Below, one piece after another: positions 41,572 to 50,086 of a stretch of 64,000 nucleotides of DNA. A model generated the notes under the pieces. That model searched no databases and was not told where the DNA came from. It saw only the letters and a list, made by a program, of their open reading frames with translations. A program made the position numbers and the translations under genes. Each line of letters begins with the position of its first letter. Position 1 is the first letter of the stretch. The stretch is from assembly GCF_021025955.1 (NCBI RefSeq), contig NZ_JAJNCL010000006.1, positions 186,001-250,000 on the forward strand, written 5' to 3'. The stretch is from Rhodococcus qingshengii. GTDB taxonomy: Bacteria > Actinomycetota > Actinomycetes > Mycobacteriales > Mycobacteriaceae.

Positions 41572-41910
41572 ATGGCAGATCGCGTACTTCGAGGTAGCCG
41601 ACTCGGAGCTGTGAGCTACGAGACCGACCGTGACCATGACCTCGCGCCCCGTCGTATGGCCAAGTACAAGTGCGAGAACGGCGAGATCTTCGACATCCCG
41701 TTCGCGGACGAAGCCGAGATCCCCGGTACCTGGTTGTGCCGTAACGGCCTCGAAGGCAGCCTCATGGAGGGAACTGCCCCCGAAGCCAAGAAGGTCAAGC
41801 CTCCCCGTACCCACTGGGACATGCTGCTCGAGCGTCGCTCGGTCGAGGAACTCGAAGAGCTCCTCAAAGAGCGTCTCGACTTGCTGAAGGCCAAGCGTCG
41901 CGGCGCATGA
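41572..41910 (+). CDS. rbpA: RNA polymerase-binding protein RbpA
   Basis: 112 residues, nearly colinear with M. tuberculosis RbpA (Rv2050): MADRVLRGSRLGAVSYETDR at the start, GTWLCRNGLEG in the core domain, and VKPPRTHWDMLLERRS with a helical ELEELLKERLDLLKAKR end, the sigma-interaction part. It binds RNA polymerase and stabilises promoter complexes with the primary sigma factor; it also affects rifampicin response. One Cys in the N-terminal half (KCENGE) and one in WLCRNG are what remains of the zinc ligands known in Streptomyces. ATG 41572 has GAGAGGA about 9 nt upstream. A SigH-type promoter precedes it and a hairpin follows. Confidence 0.98.
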   Translation: MADRVLRGSRLGAVSYETDRDHDLAPRRMAKYKCENGEIFDIPFADEAEIPGTWLCRNGLEGSLMEGTAPEAKKVKPPRTHWDMLLERRSVEELEELLKERLDLLKAKRRGA

Positions 41911-41921
41911 ACTAGCACTTC

Positions 41922-41966
41922 GATCAAGACCGTCCGGTTCTACACCGGGCGGTCTTGATCGTTTTT
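41922..41966 (+). terminator. Rho-independent terminator of rbpA
   Basis: GATCAAGACCGTCCGG, a 7-nt loop, and CCGGGCGGTCTTGATC (one G-T type mismatch) followed by GTTTTT. It starts 12 bp after the rbpA stop. Confidence 0.92.
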
Positions 41967-42262
41967 CGGGGAGTGATCGTTCGCAAGTCGACGTCATACT
42001 TCGGCCCTTCTTCGACGTGGCAACTCCAGATGCTTCGCCGTACTGAAAGATATTTCAGTACAACGTCATTCAGCATCCAGGCGCACTCGCGAGCCGACAG
42101 TGCGCGAATGTGGGATTCGCGCTGGAGAACTATCGGCACTGCTTCGTGCACCAGTGTGAGCTGTATCCCCCACCCTGCGACACACCAAACTTCGGTACAC
42201 CGAACTTCGATACGGCATGAAACTTCGATGCGGCATCGGGACACCTCGGATACGGTGGCGAA

Positions 42263-42817
42263 ATGAGACCGTCAGGAATGTTTGTCGGCGCGAGCGCGCT
42301 GCTGCTCCTTGTAGGCTGCGGAAGTACCGAGTCCCCGATGCGGGGCTCCGCCCCTGCTCCTCCGACAGTCGATCTTTCGATGCTCGAGCCGGCGACCTGC
42401 CTGGCCGACAATCTCGGCACGTCGCTCGGCAGCGGAGTGATCGTTTCCGAGCCGAAATCGATCCCCGACGGATTCACCCCCACTCACGTGATCACGTGCG
42501 ACTTCGGTACAAATGGCGATGGCGATGGCGGTGGCGGTGGCGGTCACACGGTCGGTTGGGTTGAGCAGCATCGTAGGGGCGATCTGTCGGCGGTACTGTC
42601 CGCCTTCAGAGTGCCCTCCGACCCTCGGGATCCCTCGTGCATGACAGACCAGCCTGTTCCGCCGACCGTGTGGCTTGCGGACGACCGGGGGTACGGTATG
42701 CGGCCGCTCGTTCCCCAGGGCACATGCGGCCAGTACAAGTGGGATGCGATCGAGGCGGTCAACACTGTGCCGGTCACCGAAACAATCGTGCACCAGGTTC
42801 CCGTCGGCGCGCGATGA
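42263..42817 (+). CDS. Putative lipoprotein with Gly-Asp run
   Basis: 184-residue exported protein. A signal peptide ends in the lipobox LLLVGC, so it is probably lipid-anchored on the outer face of the cell membrane. The mature part resembles small mycobacterial lipoproteins with paired cysteines (CLADNLG, ITCDFG, SCMTDQ, GTCGQY). Near residue 90 it carries GDGDGGGGGG, encoded by repeated GGCGAT/GGCGGT hexamers, which may vary in length between strains. ATG 42263; the preceding 300 bp (41967-42262) shows no gene, only a short repeat of ACTTCGATRCGGCAT. Function unknown. Confidence 0.75.
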   Translation: MRPSGMFVGASALLLLVGCGSTESPMRGSAPAPPTVDLSMLEPATCLADNLGTSLGSGVIVSEPKSIPDGFTPTHVITCDFGTNGDGDGGGGGGHTVGWVEQHRRGDLSAVLSAFRVPSDPRDPSCMTDQPVPPTVWLADDRGYGMRPLVPQGTCGQYKWDAIEAVNTVPVTETIVHQVPVGAR

Positions 42818-42827
42818 CTGCGACCTT

Positions 42828-43679
42828 CTAGTCGACCGTGAATCTTCGCATCGCCAGATATCCGAAAACGCCGACCAGGATCAACGTGACGCCTGCAGTC
42901 ACGGAAACGGAGTCGGTCACCAGCCCGGCGATTCCGGTCACGGCTGTGAACACCGGCAGAAAATCTAACAGCCTGAAAATCGACTGCGGGGGTTCGGTGT
43001 CGAGGCCCTGCGCCTGAGCGGCCTTGTTCGGCGCGTACTCGGGGTACCACTCGGTGAACGAGATCGCGAAGAAGGTTCCGAGCAACTGCAGAATCCATCC
43101 GGTCCAGAAGTTGTCACTGTCGTGCAGCCGTGCATCTCCGAACAAGCCCACCGCAGCCGACCAGGTGAAGGCGAGCGCCCATACTGCCGTGATGACGTAG
43201 TTGATGCGCAGAAACAACGGCGTCGTCCAATACTCCTCGGGCGTCGACTCTTTCGCGTACTGCAAAGTGAAAGGATTGCGGAGCAGAATCGACCCGAAGG
43301 CGAAGACCACCAGTGCGATGTTGGTCAGTTCGCCTCCCCAGAGTTCGAACCACCGAATCGTGTTCGCCGACGCGAGGAGCCCGATGGCCGCCAGAACGCC
43401 GAAGAACGCGACGTCGAAGACCTCCAACAGCTTCACGGTGCCACCGCGCCGGTGACTGGCCGCCAAAATCAGCAGTGACAACCCCAGCGCGGCAGCTGCG
43501 GATTCCTCGAACCTTCCCGGCCCGGAGAGTAAAGACAGCAGAATCCACGGTGACAGGCCCGCGAGCGGTGACTGCAGAACCGCATCGACCACGCTCGTTT
43601 TACGAACTGCATTCTGTCGCTCGGTCTTTTGGGGCTCGGTCTTCTGTGGCTGGGTCTTCTCGGGCTCGGGCTCGGTCAC
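42828..43679 (-). CDS. Multi-pass membrane protein, unknown function
   Basis: About 283 residues from GTG 43679. It begins with a charged, Gln/Thr-rich N-terminus containing a repeat (EKTQPQKTEPQKTERQ), then about seven hydrophobic segments, for example LLEVFDVAFFGVLAAIGLLA and ITAVWALAFTWSAAVGLFG. A conserved-looking loop, NPFTLQYAKESTPEEYW, lies in the middle. I do not recognise the family. The longer frame upstream of 43679 lies antisense of nothing but overlaps the end of the WYL regulator gene and looks non-coding. Tail-to-tail with the lipoprotein gene, 10 bp apart. Confidence 0.7.
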   Translation of the reverse strand: MTEPEPEKTQPQKTEPQKTERQNAVRKTSVVDAVLQSPLAGLSPWILLSLLSGPGRFEESAAAALGLSLLILAASHRRGGTVKLLEVFDVAFFGVLAAIGLLASANTIRWFELWGGELTNIALVVFAFGSILLRNPFTLQYAKESTPEEYWTTPLFLRINYVITAVWALAFTWSAAVGLFGDARLHDSDNFWTGWILQLLGTFFAISFTEWYPEYAPNKAAQAQGLDTEPPQSIFRLLDFLPVFTAVTGIAGLVTDSVSVTAGVTLILVGVFGYLAMRRFTVD

Positions 43680-43744
43680 GGAACGCCGCCTTTGCGCTGG
43701 AACGTGTGGCACAGCGAGTACCCGCGAAGACGGCCCCCGAAGCG

Positions 43745-44719
43745 TCAGGACGAGTCGCGGTAGCTTTCCGCCACTGCGGCGGCGCGGCTCAACAGGGCAA
43801 CGCGCAGCGACTGCGGGGTCAACGCCTCCGCATCGACGCCAAGCTGCCACAACGCCCATTCGGCATGTCGCGAATCTTGGAAGGTAACCTCCATCCGCAG
43901 CCATCCGTCGTCTCCGGCACTCTCGGCATGCACGCCCAGCGCCGTCTCTACCAACTCCTCCCTGCGTGCCGGATCCAGCCGAAGCCGCACGGCGACCTGG
44001 TCTCCGCCCGCCCGAAAGCGCGTACTGCGTTCCTGCCAGATCTGTTCGAGATCGACACTGGCCGGCCGCTCAGCGAGTTCGGCGAGTTCCACTGCGGCCA
44101 GAATCCGAGACAACCGATAAGTCCGGTCAGCGCCCGAGGTCACGGTCAACAGGTAGCCTTTGCCGCGCACCGTGACCAGGCCGACCGGATCCACCGTGCG
44201 CCACTTCGGCGCCCGGTTCACCGCTGCGTAGTGGATCCGCAGCTTGTGCCCGGCAAGCACCGCACGCCGGACCTCGATCAAGACCGCGTCGGGCACTTCC
44301 TCGGTGACCGCTCGCCGTGAGAGCAGATCCTTCTCCGGGTCGATCAGAAACCGCTGGGCGGCAATGTCCGCGAGAACTCGATTGCTTTCGGGTAGCGCGT
44401 CGACGACCTTGCGCATGGCTGAAGCGAGCTCCGAGCCAAGTCCGAAAACCTGCTCGCCACGCGCCGATCCCGCGGTCAGCAGTGCAAGTGCCTCGTCGTG
44501 GTTGAGTCCGGTCAGTTCGGTTCGGAAACCGGACAGCAGCGCGAAACCTCCGTTTCGACCGCGTTCGGCGTAGACCGGTACCCCGGCCGCAGACAAAGCC
44601 TCGATATCGCGCAACACGGTACGTGTGGAAACCTCCAACTCACGTGCCAGTGCGTCCGCGGACTGACGGCCCCGTTGGCGCAGTATCAGCACGAGCGAGA
44701 CCAACCGATCAGCACGCAT
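43745..44719 (-). CDS. WYL-domain transcriptional regulator
   Basis: 324-residue regulator. The N-terminus is a DeoR/HTH_11 winged helix (LVLILRQRGRQSADALAREL, VSTRTVLRDIEALSAAG). A WYL domain follows from about residue 150 (LRIHYAAVNRAPKWRTVDPVGLV, GYLLTV, YRLSRI) and a WCX-like C-terminal domain ends the protein. WYL domains bind nucleotides or other small ligands and are linked to DNA-damage and stress responses. ATG 44719. It is divergent from the RidA-like gene and probably controls it and itself through the repeat at 44740-44758. Confidence 0.9.
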   Translation of the reverse strand: MRADRLVSLVLILRQRGRQSADALARELEVSTRTVLRDIEALSAAGVPVYAERGRNGGFALLSGFRTELTGLNHDEALALLTAGSARGEQVFGLGSELASAMRKVVDALPESNRVLADIAAQRFLIDPEKDLLSRRAVTEEVPDAVLIEVRRAVLAGHKLRIHYAAVNRAPKWRTVDPVGLVTVRGKGYLLTVTSGADRTYRLSRILAAVELAELAERPASVDLEQIWQERSTRFRAGGDQVAVRLRLDPARREELVETALGVHAESAGDDGWLRMEVTFQDSRHAEWALWQLGVDAEALTPQSLRVALLSRAAAVAESYRDSS

Positions 44720-44739
44720 TCCGAAAATCTACCGAAATA

Positions 44740-44758
44740 CATGACAGAGGGTGTCGTG
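44740..44758. promoter_or_regulatory. Inverted repeat, candidate WYL-regulator operator
   Basis: CATGACA-GAGGG-TGTCGTG: arms of 7 bp with one mismatch around a 5-bp centre, between the divergent WYL regulator and RidA-like genes. Confidence 0.4.
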
Positions 44759-44847
44759 ATTTATTGACAGGCTTCTTCCACGACGGTGGAGATGGCGGCT
44801 GTCGAGCCCCCGACCATACGTTTTTCGAACAATCGAATGGAGTCGAC

Positions 44848-45249
44848 GTGGCAATGGAACGAACGGCAGTCAACCCGGTGACGTGGTCGGCGGAAATGGG
44901 ATTCAACCAAGGTGAAATCGTCTCCGGGCAGACTCGGACCCTGTTCATCTCGGGCCAGACGTCGATGAGCGAAGACGGTCGACCTCGGAATGAAGGCGAC
45001 ATGGCAGCGCAAGTGGCGCTCAGCCTCGACAACATGGAGGCAGTGCTCGCCGAGGCCGGTATGAGTCTGGCAAACCTGGTCCGTCTCAACGTCTACACCA
45101 CAGATGTGGACGCGTTGTTCACGCACTACGGCATGTTGGCCTCACGGCTTACCGCAGCCGGGGTCGCACCAACCACGACGATGCTCGGCGTGGTTCGGCT
45201 GGCAATCCCGGGTCAAATGGTCGAACTCGAGGGGACTGCCGTCGCATGA
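44848..45249 (+). CDS. RidA-family protein (imine deaminase fold)
   Basis: 133 residues of the YjgF/RidA fold: TLFISGQTSMSEDGRP, QVALSLDNMEAVLAEAGMSLANLVRLNVYTTD, then the C-terminal strand QMVELEGTAVA. Archetypal RidA hydrolyses reactive enamine and imine intermediates from PLP enzymes and needs an Arg in the segment before the last strands; here that segment reads PTTTMLGVVRLAIPG with Thr where the Arg is expected, so it may be a non-deaminase Rid subgroup. GTG 44848 has GGAG 5 nt upstream; ATG 44854 is possible. Divergent from the WYL regulator. Confidence 0.85.
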   Translation: MAMERTAVNPVTWSAEMGFNQGEIVSGQTRTLFISGQTSMSEDGRPRNEGDMAAQVALSLDNMEAVLAEAGMSLANLVRLNVYTTDVDALFTHYGMLASRLTAAGVAPTTTMLGVVRLAIPGQMVELEGTAVA

Positions 45250-45300
45250 TGCGGCCCTCCCTATTTGCCTTCCCTATTGGTGGGGAGTGATTCCCGAGGC

Positions 45301-46914
45301 TCAGGTTGCTGCCGTCTTTTCGGCAGGTAGCTCGGCCTTGTCTCGGCGCCTGGCGATCACCGCCATGGCAATCGCTCCGACAGCGATGATGCTGAGCACG
45401 ATTTCTGGCGCCGGGCCCACTCGAGTGGCGAAGGTGGTGCTGGTCGAGAGCGGCACCTTCGCCACCAGGGCGGCAGGCACGAACAGTTCGGTCTGCGAGG
45501 TCACCGCGCCGTCGGGACCGATGATCGCGCTGACACCGCTGGTCGCAGCAACGACCACCGCGCGACCGTGCTCGACTGCCCGCACGCGCGACATCGCCAG
45601 CTGCTGATACGTCATCTCGGTGTCACCGAACGTGGCGTTGTTGGTGGGTACCGCGAGAAGTTGTGCACCGTTGCGGACCGACTCCTGGAAGGCTCGGTCG
45701 AACGCCACCTCGTAACACGTTGCGACGCCGATGGGTACGTCCGCTGCGTGGACGACCCCGTTGCCCTCGCCGGGCACGAAGTTGCCCGCACGATCGGCGT
45801 AGGACGAGAAGTTCCGGAAAAAGCTCCGGTAAGGCAGGTATTCGCCGAACGGCTGGATGATCTTCTTGTCGTGTTGTTCCTGAGGACCACTGGCGCCGTC
45901 CCACACGATCACCGAGTTCGTGGTCGTGCGATCGGCATTCACGAGTACGGTGCCGACAAGAATCGGCGCTCCGATCACTTCGGAGGCTCGGGTGATGTCG
46001 GCGGCGGCATCGGCGTTTCGCAGGGGGTCGATGTCCGAGGCGTTCTCCGGCCAGATCACGACGTCAGGCTGATCGACGCGGCCCGCGTCCACCTCGGCGG
46101 CAAGTTTCACGGTTTCGCTCACATGATTGTCGAGGACCTGCTTGCGTTGCGAATTGAAGTCCAAGCCCAACCGCGGAACGCTTCCCTGAATCGCGGCGAC
46201 GGTGATCGTTCGGTCGCCGGAATCCATGGTGGCCAGGAACGGCGACGCCACAAGGGCAATGATCACGGGAACGAGGGCGGCGGCAACGGCTCCGAAGAAT
46301 CCTCGGTCCCATCGTTTTGCCACGACAGCGACGGCGACTGCTGCCAAGCCGGTACCGGTCAGGGCCACCGCGAAGCTGAGCAGCGGCGCACCTCCGATAC
46401 TCGCGAGTGGGAGGAGCCACCCTTCGGATTGACCGAATGCGAGCCTGCCCCAGGGAAATCCGCCGAAAGGAACGCTGGAACGAAGCCACTCGGTAAGCGT
46501 CCAGGTCGCGGCAATCCACAAAGGTGCCCACTGCAACCTCGCCACCAGGACCGCCAGCAACCCGAACAGTCCGATGAACAACGACTCCACCGCGGCCAAC
46601 GCGATCCACGGGACCGCGCCGACGAACACACCGATCCACGGAAGCAACGGCACCAGGAATCCGAGACCGGCCAGGTACCCGTAACCGAAGCCGGCACGAA
46701 GACGCAGTCCGCCGCGACCGAAGTTCGTCAACACGCACGTCAGAAGAGCGATCCCGACTGGCGCCAGAAACCACAACGGACGAGGTGGGAACCCGGCGAA
46801 GATCAAGAATCCGCCTGCTGCTGCGTACAGCGAACGTAGCCATGCCGAACCGGTGAGCACAGCGCTCACGCGGGAGCGATCACTGCTGGGCGCCTCTGCA
46901 CCGGCCTCACTCAC
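45301..46914 (-). CDS. lnt: Apolipoprotein N-acyltransferase
   Basis: About 537 residues. Six or more membrane helices come first, then a nitrilase-like domain with the catalytic triad: Glu in VIWPENA, Lys in HDKKIIQPFGEYLPYR and Cys in GVATCYEVAF. It adds the third acyl chain to lipoproteins at the outer face of the cell membrane. In mycobacteria Lnt is the N-terminal half of, or next to, the polyprenol-phosphomannose synthase Ppm1; here no Ppm1 domain or gene follows. GTG 46914 is chosen; it overlaps the stop of the upstream amidohydrolase gene by 8 bp. The long N-terminal extension to 47061 would be antisense-like sequence and is rejected. Confidence 0.94.
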   Translation of the reverse strand: MSEAGAEAPSSDRSRVSAVLTGSAWLRSLYAAAGGFLIFAGFPPRPLWFLAPVGIALLTCVLTNFGRGGLRLRAGFGYGYLAGLGFLVPLLPWIGVFVGAVPWIALAAVESLFIGLFGLLAVLVARLQWAPLWIAATWTLTEWLRSSVPFGGFPWGRLAFGQSEGWLLPLASIGGAPLLSFAVALTGTGLAAVAVAVVAKRWDRGFFGAVAAALVPVIIALVASPFLATMDSGDRTITVAAIQGSVPRLGLDFNSQRKQVLDNHVSETVKLAAEVDAGRVDQPDVVIWPENASDIDPLRNADAAADITRASEVIGAPILVGTVLVNADRTTTNSVIVWDGASGPQEQHDKKIIQPFGEYLPYRSFFRNFSSYADRAGNFVPGEGNGVVHAADVPIGVATCYEVAFDRAFQESVRNGAQLLAVPTNNATFGDTEMTYQQLAMSRVRAVEHGRAVVVAATSGVSAIIGPDGAVTSQTELFVPAALVAKVPLSTSTTFATRVGPAPEIVLSIIAVGAIAMAVIARRRDKAELPAEKTAAT

Positions 46915-48541
46915 TCGTCGAGCCGCGCTGATAGACGACGCGTCCGCGATGCACCGACTTGATGCAGACCGGAATCGGCGCATCTTCCGCCAGCCTGGGC
47001 AGAGCGGGTACTCGCGAGCGCGGATCCGTTGACCATCGCTGAACCGAATCGGCCGGTGCACTCACTTCGAGTTCGCCTGCCTCCCACAACACGTAGGAGG
47101 CCGGTGCACCCGGATTGAGCGTTCCCGCGGCGCCGTCCCGCACTCCGCCCGCGCGCCAGGCACCGCGTGTTGCGGCGGAGAAGGCCGCACGCGGCGAGAT
47201 TCCACTTCCGTCGGTGCGGTGCTGGACTGCGGCGCGCAGCATCGCCCACGGCTCGATCGGGGTGACTGGCGCATCGGAACTGAATGCGAGTGAGACTCCC
47301 TTACCGGCTGCGGGTGCAAACGGGTTCAGCGCTGCCGCGCGGTCGAGGCCCAGACGTGTCGCGTACAGGCCGTCGGTACCGCCCCACAGTGCGTCGAACA
47401 CCGGCTGGACACTCGCGATGACGCCCAAGGCGGCAAAGGTTTCCGCGTCAGCCATCGACATCATCTCCGCATGTTCGAGGCGGTGACCCAGTGCGGCGAC
47501 CTTGGGGCCACCCAGTTCGTCGGCCACTTGCCGGAACGCGGCAGCTGCCGACGACACGGCGCCGTCACCGATGGCGTGGAATCCGGCCTGGACACCCGCG
47601 AGGGTGCAGGCCCGGATGTGTGCGGCGATCGTGTCGACGTCGAGGTAGGCATTTCCTGTCGAATCAGGTTGGTCTGCATAGGGTTCGAGTAACCAGGCGG
47701 TGTGTGAACCGAGAGAACCGTCGATGAAGAGATCCCCGCCGAGTCCGTGTGCACCGGTCTTGTCGAGGAGTGCGCGCGCGTCCTCTTCGCTGTCGACGCG
47801 TTCACCCCAGTAGCCCCGAACCTCCACTCCGTGGTCGTGGGCCAGCAGTTCCTGGAAATCGGTCAGTCCCGAAATGTCCGGTCCCCCGCACTCGTGAACG
47901 GCAACGATTCCGCGTGAGGCGCAGAGATCGAGCGCAGCGGTACGAGCAGAAGCGCGCTGAGTTTCCGTCAGCAGATTCCGAGCGGCATTGCGCGCCAGGT
48001 GGTGTGCGTCGAACGTCAACGGGCCCTCGGCTGAGTATCCAGCGGTGTCGGCGAGGCCGGAGATGCCGTCGCGCAATGCGCTCGAGCACGCGGCCGAGTG
48101 AACATCGATCCGCGAGAGGTATATCTTGCGGCCAGGTGCGGCCGCGTCGAGATCTGCGGTCGACGGCGGCGTCTGCTCGGCCCATTCGGTGTCGTCCCAA
48201 CCGTGTCCCCAGATGACTGCGTCGGGATGGGCAGTTTCGGGGTTCGCGGTTGCGAATGTTCGTACTCGCGAGAGGCATTCGTCCAGAGAGTTCGCACCCA
48301 CGAGATCGAGGCCGACGATATTGAGTCCCAGCGCGGTGATGTGGACGTGGGTGTCGACGAACCCTGGAGTGACAAACGCACCGCCCAGGTCTTCGATCTC
48401 AGCGGCGGGGTGCAACGCCCGTCCGGCGCGCTCGTCGCCCACCCACACGACGGTGCCGTCGGTGATGGCGATCGAGGTCGCGTCAGGTGCAAATGAACTG
48501 TAGATCCGGCCGTTGACCAGCAGACGAGTAGTCACGAGCAT
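46907..48541 (-). CDS. Amidohydrolase family 3 (YtcJ-like) protein
   Basis: 544-residue TIM-barrel metal-dependent hydrolase. An N-terminal beta-sandwich segment (LLVNGRIYSSF) is followed by the metal motif TPGFVDTHVH, a conserved IWGHGWDDTEW, AGFHAIGDGA with a metal His, LEHAEMM, and SSDAPVTPIEPW with the catalytic Asp. The C-terminal end returns to the sandwich. Such proteins cleave C-N bonds of unknown compounds. The gene sits between fxsA and lnt as the Rv2052c-type gene does in mycobacteria, overlapping lnt by 8 bp, so co-transcription with lnt is likely. ATG 48541. Confidence 0.88.
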   Translation of the reverse strand: MLVTTRLLVNGRIYSSFAPDATSIAITDGTVVWVGDERAGRALHPAAEIEDLGGAFVTPGFVDTHVHITALGLNIVGLDLVGANSLDECLSRVRTFATANPETAHPDAVIWGHGWDDTEWAEQTPPSTADLDAAAPGRKIYLSRIDVHSAACSSALRDGISGLADTAGYSAEGPLTFDAHHLARNAARNLLTETQRASARTAALDLCASRGIVAVHECGGPDISGLTDFQELLAHDHGVEVRGYWGERVDSEEDARALLDKTGAHGLGGDLFIDGSLGSHTAWLLEPYADQPDSTGNAYLDVDTIAAHIRACTLAGVQAGFHAIGDGAVSSAAAAFRQVADELGGPKVAALGHRLEHAEMMSMADAETFAALGVIASVQPVFDALWGGTDGLYATRLGLDRAAALNPFAPAAGKGVSLAFSSDAPVTPIEPWAMLRAAVQHRTDGSGISPRAAFSAATRGAWRAGGVRDGAAGTLNPGAPASYVLWEAGELEVSAPADSVQRWSTDPRSRVPALPRLAEDAPIPVCIKSVHRGRVVYQRGSTSE

Positions 48542-48553
48542 CCAGTCTGCCTG

Positions 48554-49114
48554 TTAGTACTGCGGCCCCCGCGAACGGGTGGGTGTATCCGTGTCCAGAA
48601 TCTCACCCTCGAGGACCAGTTCCTTGCCGTTGCTTGCTACGTACTCGGTGGTTTCGGGTGTCTCGACGATGATCTCGCCGTCGATCACCTCGCCGTTTCC
48701 GCGCATGCGCGCCGCGTAGCCGACAGTTCCGGCAAAGGCGTCACCACCGGCAGCAAATGCTGCTGCGCGCTTGCCTGCCAGGAGGACTGCAAGCGGGCGC
48801 AGTGCCCAGCGGGTCGGCGGAATCAGAAGCAGCAGGCCCAGAACGGAAGTCACGAGCCCGGGTACGAACATCAATGCGGAGCCGGCCGCGACCAAGGCGC
48901 CGTCGGCGACCGCCAGTGACGGCGATCCCTCACCCCGCGTGGCCTTACGGAATCCGTCCATGACCCGTCGCCACTGCGAACGCATGAGGATCAATCCGAC
49001 AAGCGATCCGGCGAGAAACAGCAGCACGGTCCAGGCGACACCGATGGCGTTGCCCACGATGACCAATGCGGCGATCTCGACGATCACGTAGAGGAGGAAT
49101 ACGGCGGCGATCAT
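48554..49114 (-). CDS. fxsA: FxsA family membrane protein
   Basis: About 186 residues. The N-terminal 120 residues match the FxsA/YtcA membrane domain: VFLLYVIVEIAALVIVGNAI, then GSLVGLILMRSQ, GLVTSVLGLLLLIPPTRWALR. The C-terminal part is a hydrophilic acidic tail rich in Glu and Thr. FxsA of E. coli relieves F-exclusion of phage T7; the bacterial role is unknown. ATG 49114 has AAAGGGGA about 6 nt upstream, better than the start 26 codons further out. It lies 12 bp before the amidohydrolase gene in the same operon. Confidence 0.9.
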   Translation of the reverse strand: MIAAVFLLYVIVEIAALVIVGNAIGVAWTVLLFLAGSLVGLILMRSQWRRVMDGFRKATRGEGSPSLAVADGALVAAGSALMFVPGLVTSVLGLLLLIPPTRWALRPLAVLLAGKRAAAFAAGGDAFAGTVGYAARMRGNGEVIDGEIIVETPETTEYVASNGKELVLEGEILDTDTPTRSRGPQY

Positions 49115-49364
49115 GACGTCCCCTTTCAGACGGTCTACCCGTTCAACGCTCGAGGGGCCGGTTTTTCTCCCGACAACGATGCAGACCTGCAAAACAGACG
49201 GGTGCCGTGAGTCACATGGGGCCTCCGCGGGGCGCCGTCGACTTGCCTGGCGTTAACTAACGCTCCGCTAACGATTCTAAACCTCAAGTTGACGTTGAGA
49301 CTCTGGACGTGGTCAAGTCACTTCGGGCCGCATTTTCCGGCCTCATGAAATGAAGGAGCCCGAC

Positions 49365-50024
49365 ATGAGCCGACTCCCCGGCAAGACATTCGCCCGACGC
49401 ATCCCGGCCGCCCTCGCCGGCACCGCCGCCGTCGTGGCACTCACCGCCGGCAGCACGATGATGAGCGCCGGAACCGCCGCCGCAGAACCGGTTGCACCCG
49501 AAGGTATTGCTGCGCTGATCGCCCAGGCGGCAGCCATCTCCCCCGAAGCGTCTGCCGCGGTCCAGCAGCTGATCGGCACGGCAGGCGCCGACCAGATCAC
49601 CGCAGCCCTCGACATCCCCGACATCGGCGTCACGAAACCTCAGTCGTTCATGTACCCGGCACCGACGGTCGGGTGCGGCATCGCCGGCGAGCCTGTCACC
49701 GTCACGCTCAGCTCCGCGCAGGCCGGTCCGAACTTCCCCCTGCCGCCGTGGGTCGAGGCCGATCACCTTCGTTTCCAGGCAATCCCGGGTTACGTGGGCA
49801 TTCCCAAAACCTCAGGGTTGAGTGTCGCCTGGATCAACGTCGGCACGTTCAAGGGCGGGATCGTCCCGTTGGACGAGAAGTTACCGGTACTCGATACGCC
49901 ATTGCTCTCGAAGGTCGTCGACACCGGTGACGGCAAGGTATTTGCCGCACTGTTCGGCAATGTCGATTACGCGGACGGAAAGTCCTGCATCGTGCTCCCC
50001 ACAGTGGGCGCCTTCGATGCCTGA
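49365..50024 (+). CDS. Secreted protein, Mycobacteriales-specific type
   Basis: About 219 residues. A signal peptide with a twin-Arg-free n-region (RLPGKTFARR) and a long hydrophobic stretch ends at ...GTAAAEP. The mature part is Ala-rich at first (IAALIAQAAAISPEASAAVQQL), then beta-rich with two cysteines (VGCGIAG, KSCIVLP) that could pair. ATG 49365 has AAGGAG 6 nt upstream, so the ATG at 49350 is not used. Similar small secreted proteins are common in Rhodococcus and Nocardia; their function is unknown. The 250-bp region before it holds a TTGACG-like -35 near 49288 but no other gene. Confidence 0.8.
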   Translation: MSRLPGKTFARRIPAALAGTAAVVALTAGSTMMSAGTAAAEPVAPEGIAALIAQAAAISPEASAAVQQLIGTAGADQITAALDIPDIGVTKPQSFMYPAPTVGCGIAGEPVTVTLSSAQAGPNFPLPPWVEADHLRFQAIPGYVGIPKTSGLSVAWINVGTFKGGIVPLDEKLPVLDTPLLSKVVDTGDGKVFAALFGNVDYADGKSCIVLPTVGAFDA

Positions 50025-50086
50025 GCAGAGCCAAGCGCTCGATCTCTGAGCAGTGCGAAGCGCTCGCGGCCTGACCGGCAGCTGGC

